Positions 1 to 11,362 of a DNA stretch of 64,000 nt are shown here, in pieces. The DNA lies in NCBI GenBank assembly GCA_035610835.1, contig CM069449.1, positions 59,907,619-59,971,618 of the forward strand, read 5' to 3'. The notes beneath the pieces were generated by a model. That model did not search any database. It was not told the DNA's origin and saw only the letters and a list, made by a program, of their open reading frames with translations. Source of the stretch: Ophiura sarsii. Taxonomy: Eukaryota > Echinodermata > Ophiuroidea > Amphilepidida > Ophiuridae. Both the position numbers and the translations under genes were made by a program. Position 1 is the first letter of the stretch. Each line of letters opens with the position of its first letter.

Positions 1-770
1 GAATAATAAAACAAGTAGGCCTATTCGTCTATTTTGTCCGGAATTGCTTGAAAAAAACCCACACCATTTTTACTTGCGATTTCAATGTAAACGTCATTTA
101 TGTCGTCAAATTGGTTGCGGATTGACCGATTAGTAACACCGATATCATATGTAGCTAAAAATGTGATATCGTATCCTTAAAAGCAAATCAGGGCACATTA
201 TATGATATTTTGTCCGCAATTGCTAGGAAATAAACCCTGTTTTTCCTGGCGGTTTCAACGCCAACGTCATTTATGTCATCAAATTAGTCGCGGATTGACC
301 GATTATTTACACAGATATCATACGCAGCTCAAAATGTGATATCATATCCTGAAAAGCAAATCAGGGCACATTAATGATATTTAGCCTATTTTGTCCAGAA
401 TTGGTTGAAGAAAAACCACCATTTTTACTTGCGATTTCAATGTGAACGTCATTTATGTCTTCAAATTGTTTGCGGATTGACCGATTAGTGACACTGATAT
501 CATACGTAGCTAAAAATGTGATATCGTATCCTAAAAAGCAAATCAGGGTACATTATATGATGTTTTGCCTATTTTCTCCGAAATTGCTAGGAAAAACCCC
601 TGTTTTTCCTTGCGATTTCAACGCGAACGTCATTTATGTCATCAAATTGGTCACGGATTGACCGATTAGTGACACAGATATCATACGTAGCTTAAAACGT
701 GATATCATATCCTCAAAAGCAAATCAGGGCACATTATACGATATTTAGCCTATTATAAAGAGTTTCGGGA
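1..770. repeat. Dimeric ~180-bp tandem repeat array (right end)
   Basis: Four and a bit copies of a 173-182 bp unit, cut by the left window edge. The anchor GCAAATCAGGGCACATTA recurs near 183, 356, 538 and 719. Copies 1 and 3 resemble each other (CACCATTTTTACTTGCG) and copies 2 and 4 resemble each other (CCCTGTTTTTCC), so the array alternates A-B-A-B with a ~355-bp dimer period. Each unit also carries CGTCATTTATGTC and GATATCATA motifs. The open frame across 455-661 is a product of the repeat. Confidence 0.85.
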
Positions 771-3730
771 TGCATGATATGGGAATTGCTCACATAAACC
801 TCAATATGTTTCACACTTGTTTACAAGCATTTCCCTTTTAATGGTTTTTTTTATCAAAACTAGTTAAAACCTTTTAAGTTATTTTTATGAATGATAGATT
901 TATCCGGCAATTTTTGTAGATGAAGCTATTCGTAATTACCGTTTGTATTTTGAGAAGAGTTTTTACGCAGGTTGCCAAGTTATGTGTTTGTCAAAGGCGG
1001 TATAATTTATTTGCATATTGCATAAGAACGGCAAAAAGGTAAATTAAATCATACTTAAACTAAGCAGACGACACATTGTTTAAAATATTGTTAAGGCAAA
1101 TATTATCTCTCTGTTTCAAATCATTTTATGTTTAGCTGAGAGACGGCGCGTATTGTGGCGCATGCACCAAACACCTAAGTGCAACAACGTCAGGCATTTG
1201 ATTATAGCTGCTTCTCCTCCATCATTGTTACATTGCTATTCTATTTTGTCGTTGTTGTTATGGTGGAAATGATGCACACCGTATTTTCATTTTGTTTGGA
1301 TAAATAAAATAAAATAATCCTCATTAGGACTCCACACCACCCTGTTTATTTGCATTTGCTCGATGCTAAGCCGCACCACTGTGGATATCAATATCTCACA
1401 GATAAGAAAGATCCACTACCAAGAGAAATCGAGCTTTATTATTGTACGATATCATATTCGAAAACACAAAACTTAAACTACATGTATGTGCCATTCTGTC
1501 TTTAGTTTGATCCCTAGCGTGTTGATTGGAAGCATAATTACCAAAATGAATACGACTTGGTAATGCGTTTTAACGGGTACCCATTCACGACTCCTTTTTT
1601 GGTGAAGGAGAAATTAAGGAATTTATACATTTTTTCATATGAATGGATCAATGTGATTTCAATAACATTGTAATCATGTTTTATATCCCTGAAGCAACGC
1701 ACACTCATCAAATTAGTCAGGATCACGCCCTGTGTACCATGCAAGTGATAACAATTCTTGGTGTAATTCATTCATGAGTTAGACGTGTACAGTCAGTAGG
1801 GAGGTCACGCTGCATGTCATATTTTGTTATACGCAAGAAAACAATGGAGTCTTAGTGACTGCAATATTTGCTAGAACTAGCTTCGGAAAATGGTCTATTT
1901 GGACATCTCAAAAACTAAGAAACGTGTTAAAAATCATGTAGAATTTTAGAGGAGGGTCAATAACATCTGCAGAACGGTAAAATGTATAGTTTTAAACACG
2001 TTTGGTGACCAAATTTATGTCGTACAATGTCGGAAAATTCACGTTTTGAAAATCCGTGGTCTTCAAAATTACAGGAATCCTAACTCATTCTAAATCTCAC
2101 CAAATCATGAAATGAACCCTCGTCTACAAAAATCTGCTTGGAGATAGCGAAGACCACGGAAACCTCATAGCTTTATACAACGGAATGAAATCTGCCATAG
2201 ACATTACATGGCGAAAATCGTACAGATTTGCACTGCAGACCTCTGTGTAGGGAGTGTTGACAATAGCATGACAATAGCAAGGTCGTTTGACTATTGTGTT
2301 TGTGCATGTTTGTGACGACTGACCCCGTTTAACAATCTTCATAGCTTTCATATAGAGCTTGGGTGACCTAACTATTGACTGGGTATTAATTAGCCTCTAT
2401 TACTGAATAAAGCTGGGTAATCCTTTAATCCTTTTACACAGTTTAACACAGATTTTGTGCTAGGCTAATTCCGTGCAGAATTACATGAAGGATAAACCCA
2501 ATTCTTAACCTAGATAATATTGTTGACAATATTTATCCAAGATTAATATTCGAGTCTATATAGACAGAGTTGAACACCGCGTTGATAGACAGTACGGGTG
2601 ATTTCACAATCTTGAGAAAAAGGAACAATTTAATTCTTCAAAACTAAGTGTGAGATAAATTCAGGGACAAATTTGCGATACATATGAAAGCAATCCCTAT
2701 CTCATCTCATTTATTTTGTTTATTTATTTAATAAGGCAATCCTTTATTTTTTTCTCGACAGAAGCGTTAAAATTAAATGGACTACGATGAGAAGGCTAAT
2801 TGTATGGACAACCCAATTTATCACATGTTAGCTTTTTTCTTTCATATAGGCTATCATAAACAAAAGTATTGGCTGGTAGTTGGGGTTCAACTAACGACAA
2901 CAATTGTACCATTTAGATAAATAACCACCATATTTATATTTACACTATTAAGACAATTAAATAATAACTGAGGAAATAGTTTTACTCCACGTCTATAAGT
3001 CATACCCGTTCAAAACCATATTAAAATCGGACGATATTGGCGTATCTGTTTCACAACTGTTAGCTTCATTGGTATGCTGCACATCTTTCTCCTAAACATG
3101 TTCATCTCTATCCCAGTCAGTGAATGGTGGTTAACCAATGGACGCTGAGGAACTTTTAAGACGTCTTTTAAGACGTTTACAACTCTTTTTATCGATTTAT
3201 GCGGATACCGTGTCTTAAATTAGAAAGACATTTAGAATTATGCGTCACTAAAAGTCAATACAATTGCTAAAAAGGTTCGTGTGCACGTATCTGCTAACAC
3301 AGTGAATAGAATATTCCTGAATACAACGCATTATTAATTAATTTGCCTTTAATGGGCTGCACACAGATCTTTTCCGAATGGCACTTGTTTCAAATTGAAT
3401 GGCACATTACTTAATCTCACTTTAAAGGTTTCTTTTCGATGATTATTCGCTGATTTTATTTGGAAATTGCTTTATATGTAATTTATACTTTTGCTGTTTG
3501 TTCTCCTCGTATAATTCGACTCACGCAAACTATTCTGGTCCTTCATTCTACATATTCTATACAGACAAAGTGTACCGTAACTTGTGTTGGCAGTCCCCGT
3601 CAGTTTACTTTAAAGACCACACATCTGACTCAAAATTAAATTATCTACTTACTGTATAGTCTCAGTGAACTACTCGAGTATTAAGTTAATGTCCGTTAAA
3701 GCTGACTGTATTATAGTAGAGCGGATATGT
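771..3730. other. Unassigned AT-rich DNA
   Basis: I see no convincing exon, RNA gene or complete transposon. Small curiosities are a TAAATAAAATAAAATAA stretch near 1300 that could be an old retroelement tail and a short direct repeat of TTTTAAGACGT near 3154-3175. All open frames here are below 80 codons and have no recognisable content. Confidence 0.5.
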
Positions 3731-4262
3731 AAAAAAAATGGCCAAGATTTTCACTTTTGGCAGGAAGCATGAAAATTGGCACATTTTTGTTTTGATGCAC
3801 CGATTTCAAAAAGCCAGGAACCCACATTGTCGAGCAATGGTGCGGCGGCCATCTTGGATTTCAAAAATGGCCGCCATTCAAATATATGAGATTTAGTAAA
3901 ATTGTTATAAATCAAAGATTTTTAGATTTATACTCAGAGATTTCACCAATGTGTTCTCTATAACATAGGGCATAATTTTAGATGAATTGGTTGTGCTAGT
4001 TTGTACTATGATTATTACTTGTTACCATGGAAACCATAAAAAAAAGACATTTTGGGGTAAAAATACCTATAAAATTACTCTTATTTGGTTGTTTTTGTCA
4101 ACTATTCATCATGATATTGTTTTAAGTATCGTCTGCATTTATAAATAATTTTTATGAAAATGTGCCTTTCAATTTTGAGTGGTATCAATGAAAACTGTTT
4201 TAATGGCGGTGTGATGAACATATATGTCAAAATCACTCATTTTTTGCAACAATTTACACATA
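3731..4262 (+). repeat. Dispersed repeat with GGCGGCCAT/ATGGCCGCC palindrome, copy 1
   Basis: About 530 bp that matches, in reverse complement, the two adjacent copies at 12706-13680. Shared landmarks in order are a purine-rich start with TTGGCAGGAAG, a GAGCAATGG segment, the imperfect palindrome GGCGGCCAT...ATGGCCGCC near 3844-3882, a CACCAATGTGTTCTCTATAACAT segment, a GTTACCATGGAAACC segment and a final GTCAAAATCACTCATTTT. No coding capacity is seen. The terminal structure is unclear, so the class cannot be assigned. Confidence 0.75.
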
Positions 4263-5015
4263 TTTACACCAAGTTGCGTGTTGGGCTCTAAGTTCCACCC
4301 AAGAATTGTTCGATCCAACAACATTGAACTCATGCTGGGGAGACCTTGAGGCAGTCTATCTAACTAAAGATACTATGGGTAAATTTTTTAACATTTTCTG
4401 TCATAATACTTGTAGCTGATTTCGTTAATATCCATTGGATTTCACTCGTTCAACCAGCAAACAATATGAACATATTCATTTATGAACATTAACACATGAA
4501 AATCAGCAAAAACTGCAATGATTAAATTAGACAATGACCCCGACTAGTTTGACGGCCTTGCTACAAAAACACCTAGTTAAAACCTGTGTTGGAAAGTCCG
4601 AACAGCCAGAGCAGGTACCCAAAGCGCCGTAGGCACTAACAGCTTGGTGCAATCACTCAAAGAGTTTGTGGAAAAAATTGAGATATATAACCACAGGGTT
4701 AATAATGAAAATGTTAGCATTACCTACTCAAATTTCAAATGTAATTAATGTTGCAATATTTTAGACACTTTTTGACATTTTCAACAACACATCTTAAAAT
4801 ACTTCCTAAATTGTTTAAAAAGAGTTATTCATGTGTAATATGATACTAATCAATGGGTATCATGTACTTAACACGGGTTTGTATAGTGGGGTGCCTTAAA
4901 TTCCATTCGAAAACATCGATTCTGATTTAATAATGAATAATGAAAAAATCCAAATAATGAACAATGAAAAGTTACCTCGTCCCATTTTTCAAACTTTATA
5001 AAGCGTGCATTTTCA
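4263..5015. other. Unassigned intergenic DNA
   Basis: No gene or element recognised. The stretch is AT-rich with short homopolymers and no open frame of note. Confidence 0.45.
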
Positions 5016-5369
5016 TTTAAAGGTAGATGACCCGATCACATTTTCGTAACACAGAATTATTTCAAACATACGGAGATTTTCATATCATATGAAAGCTCGT
5101 ATTTTTCTCATCATCATACTGAAATTTGACGGCCTAAATCGGTATAATTACGGAGAAATCGATGAAATAACGTCGAATTACCGCGAAAGGTGGTAACCAC
5201 CAATATCGTTTGTGTACAACTCAATGGGTACATTTCACGGCATCTTTTGCGTCTAAAATAAGAACTATTAGAGTTATGCAACTCAAACTTTGGAATACGA
5301 CTTTTTAAGGATGACCTTTCATGTAGAATAGTAAACTTCAAGTTTAAAATCGGAACATCTACCTTTAAA
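5016..5369. mobile_element. MITE-like element with ~21-bp TIRs at TTAA sites
   Basis: Inverted termini TTTAAAGGTAGATG at 5016-5036 and its near-complement at 5349-5369 (about 19 of 21 positions pair) bracket 312 bp of non-coding sequence. TTAA lies at the outer edge of both termini, as expected for piggyBac-type target duplication. No transposase frame is present, so this is non-autonomous. The minus-strand open frame covering it looks spurious. Confidence 0.6.
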
Positions 5370-6232
5370 AGGGTATGTACCATTACAGTAACTATTGTAT
5401 TAAATAACATGCACACTGCATCGCATATTGTGAAGTTGTTTTCTTATTGATTGATAATGGACATTTTAGGGTGAATTCCGTTATCCCTGTGAACAGCGTT
5501 ATCCATGGTTATCCTGACATATACGCGCGCTATAAGCTTGCCGATAGCACATGCTCAATACTTGCTCAATATAGCGATTTGGTTATGTGCAGCGCGGTAG
5601 TAAACATTCATGTATGTGGATTATGAGCCATAATATTTACACTTAAAGCATATTCTAGAAGAAACCAGTTGGTTCACAAAGTGATATGCGTTATATAGAA
5701 CACGAAGGAAGAAGCAAACTCACTGTTTTCAATGTGTCGCTGCTGTATCTAGACTTCACAATGATTTTCCAATGAAGAAAGATTGTGCTCTTGCAATATT
5801 TTCTTCAAATGAGGGTGATAACACTTTACAGGATATCGCCGTTCACGATAACGCCTTTCACGTTTTCATCCCTTTTCGGACCTTCTGCAAGCCATATGAT
5901 TGCATTTCTATTTTTTTCTCGATACAAATGGTGAGAAAAAACTATGGACCTATAACATATTACCCTTCATAAGGTAACAGCATACCTACTTACCGAGAAA
6001 CAACGATCACGGAGTTCACAAGCTTAAAACGGTCGTTTGAAATTCTGAACTTCAACAATTTTGTATAGCCCACATAATGTGCTAGAGACTTTTGAGGTGA
6101 TATAATTGTAATAGCGTGGTGGGTTTGCTACGGGATTGTTCAAAAACGATTGCAAATTTAGTACATTCAGTTTATGTTGGAATGCTAGGCGTGCGGATAT
6201 CGGAAATTACACGCATTTCGGGGAAAGTTCAT
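5370..6232. other. Unassigned intergenic DNA
   Basis: No supported gene or element. Short open frames here have no recognisable domain. Confidence 0.45.
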
Positions 6233-6480
6233 TTTAGTTTAGTTTAGTTTAGTTTTATTTGGCATATCAAAACACAGAGATACAATACATCAGATCAAAT
6301 ATATAAATGTTACAACAATTAACACAACATATTAATAAAAGAAAACATATAATGCCAAGGATAGCCCAAGAAAGCTCTAAAAAGGGCTTATTTCCATTGG
6401 GGTCCTTAAATATTAAAACAGCACATTATAAAAACATCATATATATTTGCACACCAAATAATATTGCACTTTTTATGAAA
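6233..6480 (-). mobile_element. CR1/L2-like LINE 3' end, 5'-truncated
   Basis: Read on the minus strand this ends GCCAAATAAAACTAAAC followed by an (ACTAA)n tail at 6233-6258, the short tandem 3' tail typical of CR1/L2-group LINEs. Upstream on the same strand is AAGGACCCCAATGGAAATAAG followed by a TTTTTAGAGC/GCTTTCTTGGGC hairpin, which resembles CR1 3' UTRs of marine invertebrates. No reverse transcriptase frame remains. The 5' boundary is uncertain. Confidence 0.6.
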
Positions 6481-6878
6481 CAACTGCATATAATTTTTTT
6501 TTTAAATGGATGAAATATTAAAAGTTATATTAAAAGTGCACATTAAGATTAATGTAGGCAGAACTAAATGGCTTTATATTTTGGTTTGATACATTTGCTA
6601 CATTTACTCGTACCAAAATCTTACAAAACCTTGAATTGAGAATTAATTTCAGCAGCATACAATTGAGACATCGAGCTTGGGATGTGTTTTAGTGGTTTTG
6701 AGACCCTTTCAGTATAAATATGAACCTGATAATGTCATTCAAAGTATGGCAAACCATGTCTGAGTAGAGTTTTACCATAATATAAATAAACATTTGTGAT
6801 ATATACTTGCAGTAAGATTTCCGGGATCAAAGAATGATAAAAACCCAAAATGGTGGTATAATGGTATTAAATCATTTT
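6481..6878. other. Unassigned flank of the LINE insertion
   Basis: AT-rich sequence between the CR1-like 3' end and the LINE target-site duplication. It could belong to the older CR1-like element, but no coding remnant is visible. Confidence 0.4.
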
Positions 6879-6893
6879 ATATTATGTGTACAT
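6879..6893. repeat. LINE target-site duplication, 3' side
   Basis: ATATTATGTGTACAT is repeated exactly at 11222-11236, on the far side of the minus-strand LINE. It directly abuts the purine-rich 3' tail of the element (GAAGAAGAAAAAAA read on the minus strand). Confidence 0.85.
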
Positions 6894-9800
6894 TTTTTTC
6901 TTCTTCTCTTTACTGTTTTTATTTCGCTCAAAAAAACATAAAAAACAAATCACATACAGTTACAATACGGTAATAGAAAGATAATAACATACAGTATACA
7001 CTCCTGGGTTATATGAATAAGCACATCAATAAGTATAAAATAAAGCTTAAAAATAAAGCTTATATACAATTGTTTTTTTTACTCCTCACAAAACTTTTCT
7101 AATTTTGTCCATTTATCAATGAATTTATACATTGTGTTGTTGCTGGTAGAGATCTGTTTCTCAAGTTTATAATGAAACTTAATTAAATACTTAAATGCAA
7201 GAATTGAAGGTATTCGATTTTGATATCTGCTATCATAGATAACCTTTTTGATAAGTATTAGGCATAAGTTAATTAATGCACTACAGTCTCCTCCTTTGCC
7301 AATGCCAACCAGTATTTTCTTGTAATCAAGAACAATATTAAAATTCATGTTGAAATCAAACCATATTTTAAATTCGTCCCAGATGTTAATGGCATGAGCA
7401 CAATCCCAAAAAATATGCTTTAAAGTCTCAGGGAAGTTACTGCATAAAGTACAATTCACATTTTCAACAATTTTCATCTTAAATAATCTACTATTAGTCA
7501 TTAAGCAATTCAAATTAATCTTGTATTGGAAAATTCTTGTCCTAACATCATGACATGCCTTAAACGGCATAAGGTAAATACTACTCCATTCATTGTCAAA
7601 CACATTAAACTCATTTTTGTATTTCACCTGGGATGTAGGAGGTTCCTGAATTTTCTGGACTAGAATACGATAGATGATTTTGGATGTCATATTGTCAATG
7701 TGAGACTCATTATTCTCGTGCGTCAATATGAAACCTTTTTTTTTACAAAGGTCCCGTTTAAAGCCACTTTTAAAATCTTGCTTCCAAGAAGCTGGAATAG
7801 CATCAACAATGCTTCTCCAATTCATGTAATATTTATTAGCAACCCCACGTTTAGTCCAAACATCAAAGGGAATAATTTTACCATTTGTATTATATAAATC
7901 AGAGATCATATTCATACCACACCTGGAAAAATGCTTATAGTAAAAAGGCTTATGATTGATGCAAATATATTGGTTATTCCATACACATTGTTGAAGATGA
8001 CCATTCTTGTCAGGCATAATAAAATCAAAATACGACTTCAGCATATCCTTATAAAATATTGGAATATTATTCCATTTATGAATTTGAGTTGGATGAATAT
8101 TACAATGGAATATTAACTCGCCACCAAATGGAGCGATATACTCATTCAGAATTGATTTCCATGCAGCTGAAGTGTTAAGGTATTTATTTACCCACTTAAT
8201 CTTTTGAGCCTTGAATATTGATTTCACATCGATCATTTTTAAACCACCTTCATCAATATCACCGATAAGTGTACGCCTCTTTATAAGACCTTTACCACCT
8301 TTCCACAGAAATTCATATATGACTTTATCTATTTGCTGTATTATATAATCTGGAATATGACAAACGGAGGCCAAATATATAAACTTGGAGAGAGCAAAAG
8401 TCTTGATCAAAATAATTTTACCAGCAATTGTTAACCTTCTACCTTTCCATATATTAAGAATGGTTTTTACCTGCTTTAATTTTGGGCCAAAATTCATGTC
8501 CTCAGCTGCCTTTTCATCATATGAGAAAAATACACCCAAAGCCTTTATCGGTTTTGTTGGCCAATCAATGTTTAGCGGCTTGTCTATACTCATTCTCTTT
8601 GAACCAATCCATAGGCCCTTTGATTTACTGGCATTCAATTTTAAGCCAGAAACCTTGGTAAAAGAATCAAGAAGCTTCAAGAGTGTATTGGCAGAGTCAA
8701 CCCCATCCATAACACATGTTGTGTCGTCAGCATATTGGATTAATTTCAATTCAATGTTGTTAATTAAAATACCAGAGATTAATGGGTTACCACGAATTGA
8801 GTTTGATAGGAGTTCTATCGCTAAAATAAATAAAAAAGAACTCAGCGGATCGCCCTGCCTCACCCCTCTATGTACAGAAAAATATTTAGAGGTTAGGCCA
8901 TTATTCAAAATACAGCTACTTATATTACTATACAATGCTTTCACATGATTAACAAAATCAGGACCAAAATTGAAGTGTTTAAGGGCTGCAAAAATGAAAT
9001 TCCACTCAAGCGAGTCGAATGCCTTCTCAAAATCTAAAAAGAGCAATAAACCGGGGATATTCTTATATTTAGTGTAATCAATAATATCTTGAATAGTTCG
9101 AACAGATTCTGCAATGTTTCTGCCCTTGACAAAACCACTTTGGTCAATATGAATTAATTTATGAATAACACTCTCAACTCTCATTGCGAGAGCTTTTGAC
9201 ACCATTTTATAGTCAACATTCAGCAATGAAATAGGTCTCCAGTTCTTTAAATTACATCTATCCTTACCCTCTTTCTCAATCAATGTAATAACAGCTTGTC
9301 TTTGAGAGGATGACATTTGACCTCTTCTTAAACCTCTGTTGAGTACTTTAACCAAGAAAACACCAATTTTATTCCAGAATTGTAAATACCATTCACAAGA
9401 AAGTCCATCGTTACCTGGGCTTTTATTCTTAGGCATTTTGTTAAGAACATTAAATAATTCCACCTGAGTGACATTACCTTCACATTTTAACATGTCATCA
9501 TTATCAAGTGTGGGTGTTACATTACCCTGCAGAAAAATATTATTGGAACATGCATCTTTGTCAACTTTGGATTCATAAATGTTCTTATAGTACTCACATT
9601 GTGCATTTAGAATTTCATTAGGGTTATTAACCTCAATGCCATTATCCAAAATTAATTTCTTGCATTGTTTCTTCTTGCAGTTTCTCTTCTCCAAACTCAA
9701 AAAATATTTATTACTCTTCTCCCCTTTTTCAGACCATTTGATTCTAGAACGAACAATAATACCATCAATAATTTTCGAGTCCAACTCTTCCAACTCATTC

Positions 9801-11221
9801 CTTACAACCTGAATATCGGCCAATGTAATTTCTGATGGATTGTCAGCCAATGATATCTCAAGTGACTTAAGTTTCGTGGTAAGCTCATGGATTTTATTCT
9901 TCTGTTGTAAGGATTTCATCTTTGAGTGTTTTATAGTCATCTCCCTAACCTTAAACTTAATCCATTCCCATTTCACTTGAATGTCAGGTAAAGATGGATC
10001 ATTAAGCCAATCAGTCAAGTTTTTATTCATATTTTTTATGTAATCATCATCATCAAGATACGAATTATTGAACTTCCAATGACCGGGACCACGGATAGGG
10101 TCTTTATGTAATTGAACATTCATAACAATAGCGGAGTGATCAGTTCTAATACCTGGTATAATATCAGTGTGTGTCATATACTCATTTAGATTATTACTAG
10201 TGAGAAAGAAATCAAGTCTACATTGAATAAGAGGGTTTGGTTGACGCCATGTAAATCTGCTACAGTTAGGATGCTGAAATCTCCATATATCAATTAAATC
10301 CAAATTATCCATAATATCAGAAATTTTGTCGACAACTGCATCCTTGATTTTTATAATCCCACCTTTCTTATCAATCTTAGCATTCAGAATACAATTAAAG
10401 TCACCACCAATAATAATACACTCTTTCTCATCAAAATTGTTGTCGTTAAAGTAGTTATTAAGATCAATATAGAACTTTATCTGCATGTTTTCAATATTGG
10501 GGGCATAAATATTAACCACAACAAACTTCATGTCATCTTTGACAACATTAATACATAAAATTCTACCATCATCGTCATTATAAATATCAGTGACATCAAT
10601 GTTATTGCCTTTACGAAAAACGATAGCAACCCCTTTACTGTTATTGGTACCATGTGAAAATAAAATGTTCCCTCCCCATTCTTGCTGCCATTGAGTTTCA
10701 ACCTTGACAGTGCTGTGAGTCTCCTGAAGCAGAATTAAATCAGCATTGGTATTTTTGCACCAATTGAAAATACTCGCCCGTTTTTTGAGATTCCCAATCC
10801 CCCTAACATTCAATGAAATAATCTTTAAATTAGTGTTAACGGGTGTAGTCATTTATGATCAAATATACCATGTACAATCAAATCAATGATAGACATATTA
10901 TTATTATTGCGACCGGTAATCACAACACCTGTGTATCTTTTGTGGAATTCAAAAGCATGCATAGCCTCGAAGGGATTAAAAGACTCGCCATGAATGACAA
11001 AAAAGGCGCTATGGAATGTAGGTTGATCAAAACAAAACCATTTAAATGGGTCCGGGCGCGCAGAAATCCACATTAACATAATAGATGCAGTATGTGCGGT
11101 AAATAATCGTGATGGCGAGCATAATGGGGTGGGCAACAGATAGTCAAATGACACGCGCCAAAATTTAAATATCAATAAGCAAGGAGAAGAGATCAGGTGT
11201 AGAAATTCACGGAGCAAAAAC
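6894..11221 (-). mobile_element. L1-like non-LTR retrotransposon, 4.3 kb, intact ORF2
   Basis: The element runs from about 11221 (5') to 6894 (3') on the minus strand. It is bounded by a perfect 15-bp direct repeat and ends in an A-rich tail, both diagnostic of target-primed reverse transcription. It contains one full-length ORF2 and, upstream, a 124-codon open frame overlapping it by ATGA. There is no obvious 5' UTR or RNA-binding ORF1, so the copy is either 5'-truncated or the family has a very short leader. The perfect TSD and uninterrupted ORF2 indicate a recent insertion. Confidence 0.9.
7079..10852 (-). CDS. LINE ORF2: AP endonuclease + reverse transcriptase, 1257 aa
   Basis: This protein nicks target DNA and copies the element RNA at the nick. 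Residues 1-245 are an APE-type endonuclease: N15 in SLNVRG, E44 in LLQETHS, Y116 in NIYAPN, GGDFN at 149-153 and D238-H239 in RTDHS, so all the main catalytic positions are present. A reverse transcriptase follows: the block around PGNDGLS, the fingers block NWRPISLLN, FLDFEKAFDS with the first catalytic Asp, RGVRQGDPLS, and YADD at 707-710. The C terminus has a CX2CX8HX4C zinc motif at 1134-1151, as in L1-clade ORF2 proteins. Its length is typical of L1-type ORF2. The start is a genuine ATG that overlaps the stop of the upstream frame (ATGA). No stop or frameshift was seen, so the enzyme may be active. Exact clade (L1 or Tx1) is inference. Confidence 0.95.
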   Translation of the reverse strand: MTTPVNTNLKIISLNVRGIGNLKKRASIFNWCKNTNADLILLQETHSTVKVETQWQQEWGGNILFSHGTNNSKGVAIVFRKGNNIDVTDIYNDDDGRILCINVVKDDMKFVVVNIYAPNIENMQIKFYIDLNNYFNDNNFDEKECIIIGGDFNCILNAKIDKKGGIIKIKDAVVDKISDIMDNLDLIDIWRFQHPNCSRFTWRQPNPLIQCRLDFFLTSNNLNEYMTHTDIIPGIRTDHSAIVMNVQLHKDPIRGPGHWKFNNSYLDDDDYIKNMNKNLTDWLNDPSLPDIQVKWEWIKFKVREMTIKHSKMKSLQQKNKIHELTTKLKSLEISLADNPSEITLADIQVVRNELEELDSKIIDGIIVRSRIKWSEKGEKSNKYFLSLEKRNCKKKQCKKLILDNGIEVNNPNEILNAQCEYYKNIYESKVDKDACSNNIFLQGNVTPTLDNDDMLKCEGNVTQVELFNVLNKMPKNKSPGNDGLSCEWYLQFWNKIGVFLVKVLNRGLRRGQMSSSQRQAVITLIEKEGKDRCNLKNWRPISLLNVDYKMVSKALAMRVESVIHKLIHIDQSGFVKGRNIAESVRTIQDIIDYTKYKNIPGLLLFLDFEKAFDSLEWNFIFAALKHFNFGPDFVNHVKALYSNISSCILNNGLTSKYFSVHRGVRQGDPLSSFLFILAIELLSNSIRGNPLISGILINNIELKLIQYADDTTCVMDGVDSANTLLKLLDSFTKVSGLKLNASKSKGLWIGSKRMSIDKPLNIDWPTKPIKALGVFFSYDEKAAEDMNFGPKLKQVKTILNIWKGRRLTIAGKIILIKTFALSKFIYLASVCHIPDYIIQQIDKVIYEFLWKGGKGLIKRRTLIGDIDEGGLKMIDVKSIFKAQKIKWVNKYLNTSAAWKSILNEYIAPFGGELIFHCNIHPTQIHKWNNIPIFYKDMLKSYFDFIMPDKNGHLQQCVWNNQYICINHKPFYYKHFSRCGMNMISDLYNTNGKIIPFDVWTKRGVANKYYMNWRSIVDAIPASWKQDFKSGFKRDLCKKKGFILTHENNESHIDNMTSKIIYRILVQKIQEPPTSQVKYKNEFNVFDNEWSSIYLMPFKACHDVRTRIFQYKINLNCLMTNSRLFKMKIVENVNCTLCSNFPETLKHIFWDCAHAINIWDEFKIWFDFNMNFNIVLDYKKILVGIGKGGDCSALINLCLILIKKVIYDSRYQNRIPSILAFKYLIKFHYKLEKQISTSNNTMYKFIDKWTKLEKFCEE

Positions 11222-11223
11222 AT
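10849..11223 (-). CDS. Short upstream LINE ORF, 124 codons, unrecognised
   Basis: An open frame whose TGA stop shares bases with the ORF2 ATG, an arrangement some non-LTR elements use for stop-reinitiation. I recognise no zinc knuckle, RRM, coiled coil or esterase fold in it, so it cannot be called ORF1 with confidence. Its apparent ATG lies across the junction: two of its three bases belong to the target-site duplication. The true frame was probably longer and lost by 5' truncation, or this is leader sequence that happens to be open. Confidence 0.4.
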   Translation of the reverse strand: MFLLREFLHLISSPCLLIFKFWRVSFDYLLPTPLCSPSRLFTAHTASIMLMWISARPDPFKWFCFDQPTFHSAFFVIHGESFNPFEAMHAFEFHKRYTGVVITGRNNNNMSIIDLIVHGIFDHK

Positions 11224-11236
11224 ATTATGTGTACAT
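11222..11236. repeat. LINE target-site duplication, 5' side
   Basis: Exact second copy of ATATTATGTGTACAT, next to the 5' end of the minus-strand LINE. Confidence 0.85.
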
Positions 11237-11362
11237 ACATTTTCTTTTCTTCTTTGTAAATAATCTGTTTATGTATGCATAAAATGAGGGCCTACTTGGA
11301 AATCAATGTTGGACACTGAAGTATTTTACCCTCAATAAAAAAACACATAAATAAATAAATAT

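Noticed and set aside
8385..8948. 187-codon plus-strand open frame inside the LINE
   Set aside because: Antisense shadow of the reverse transcriptase coding region.
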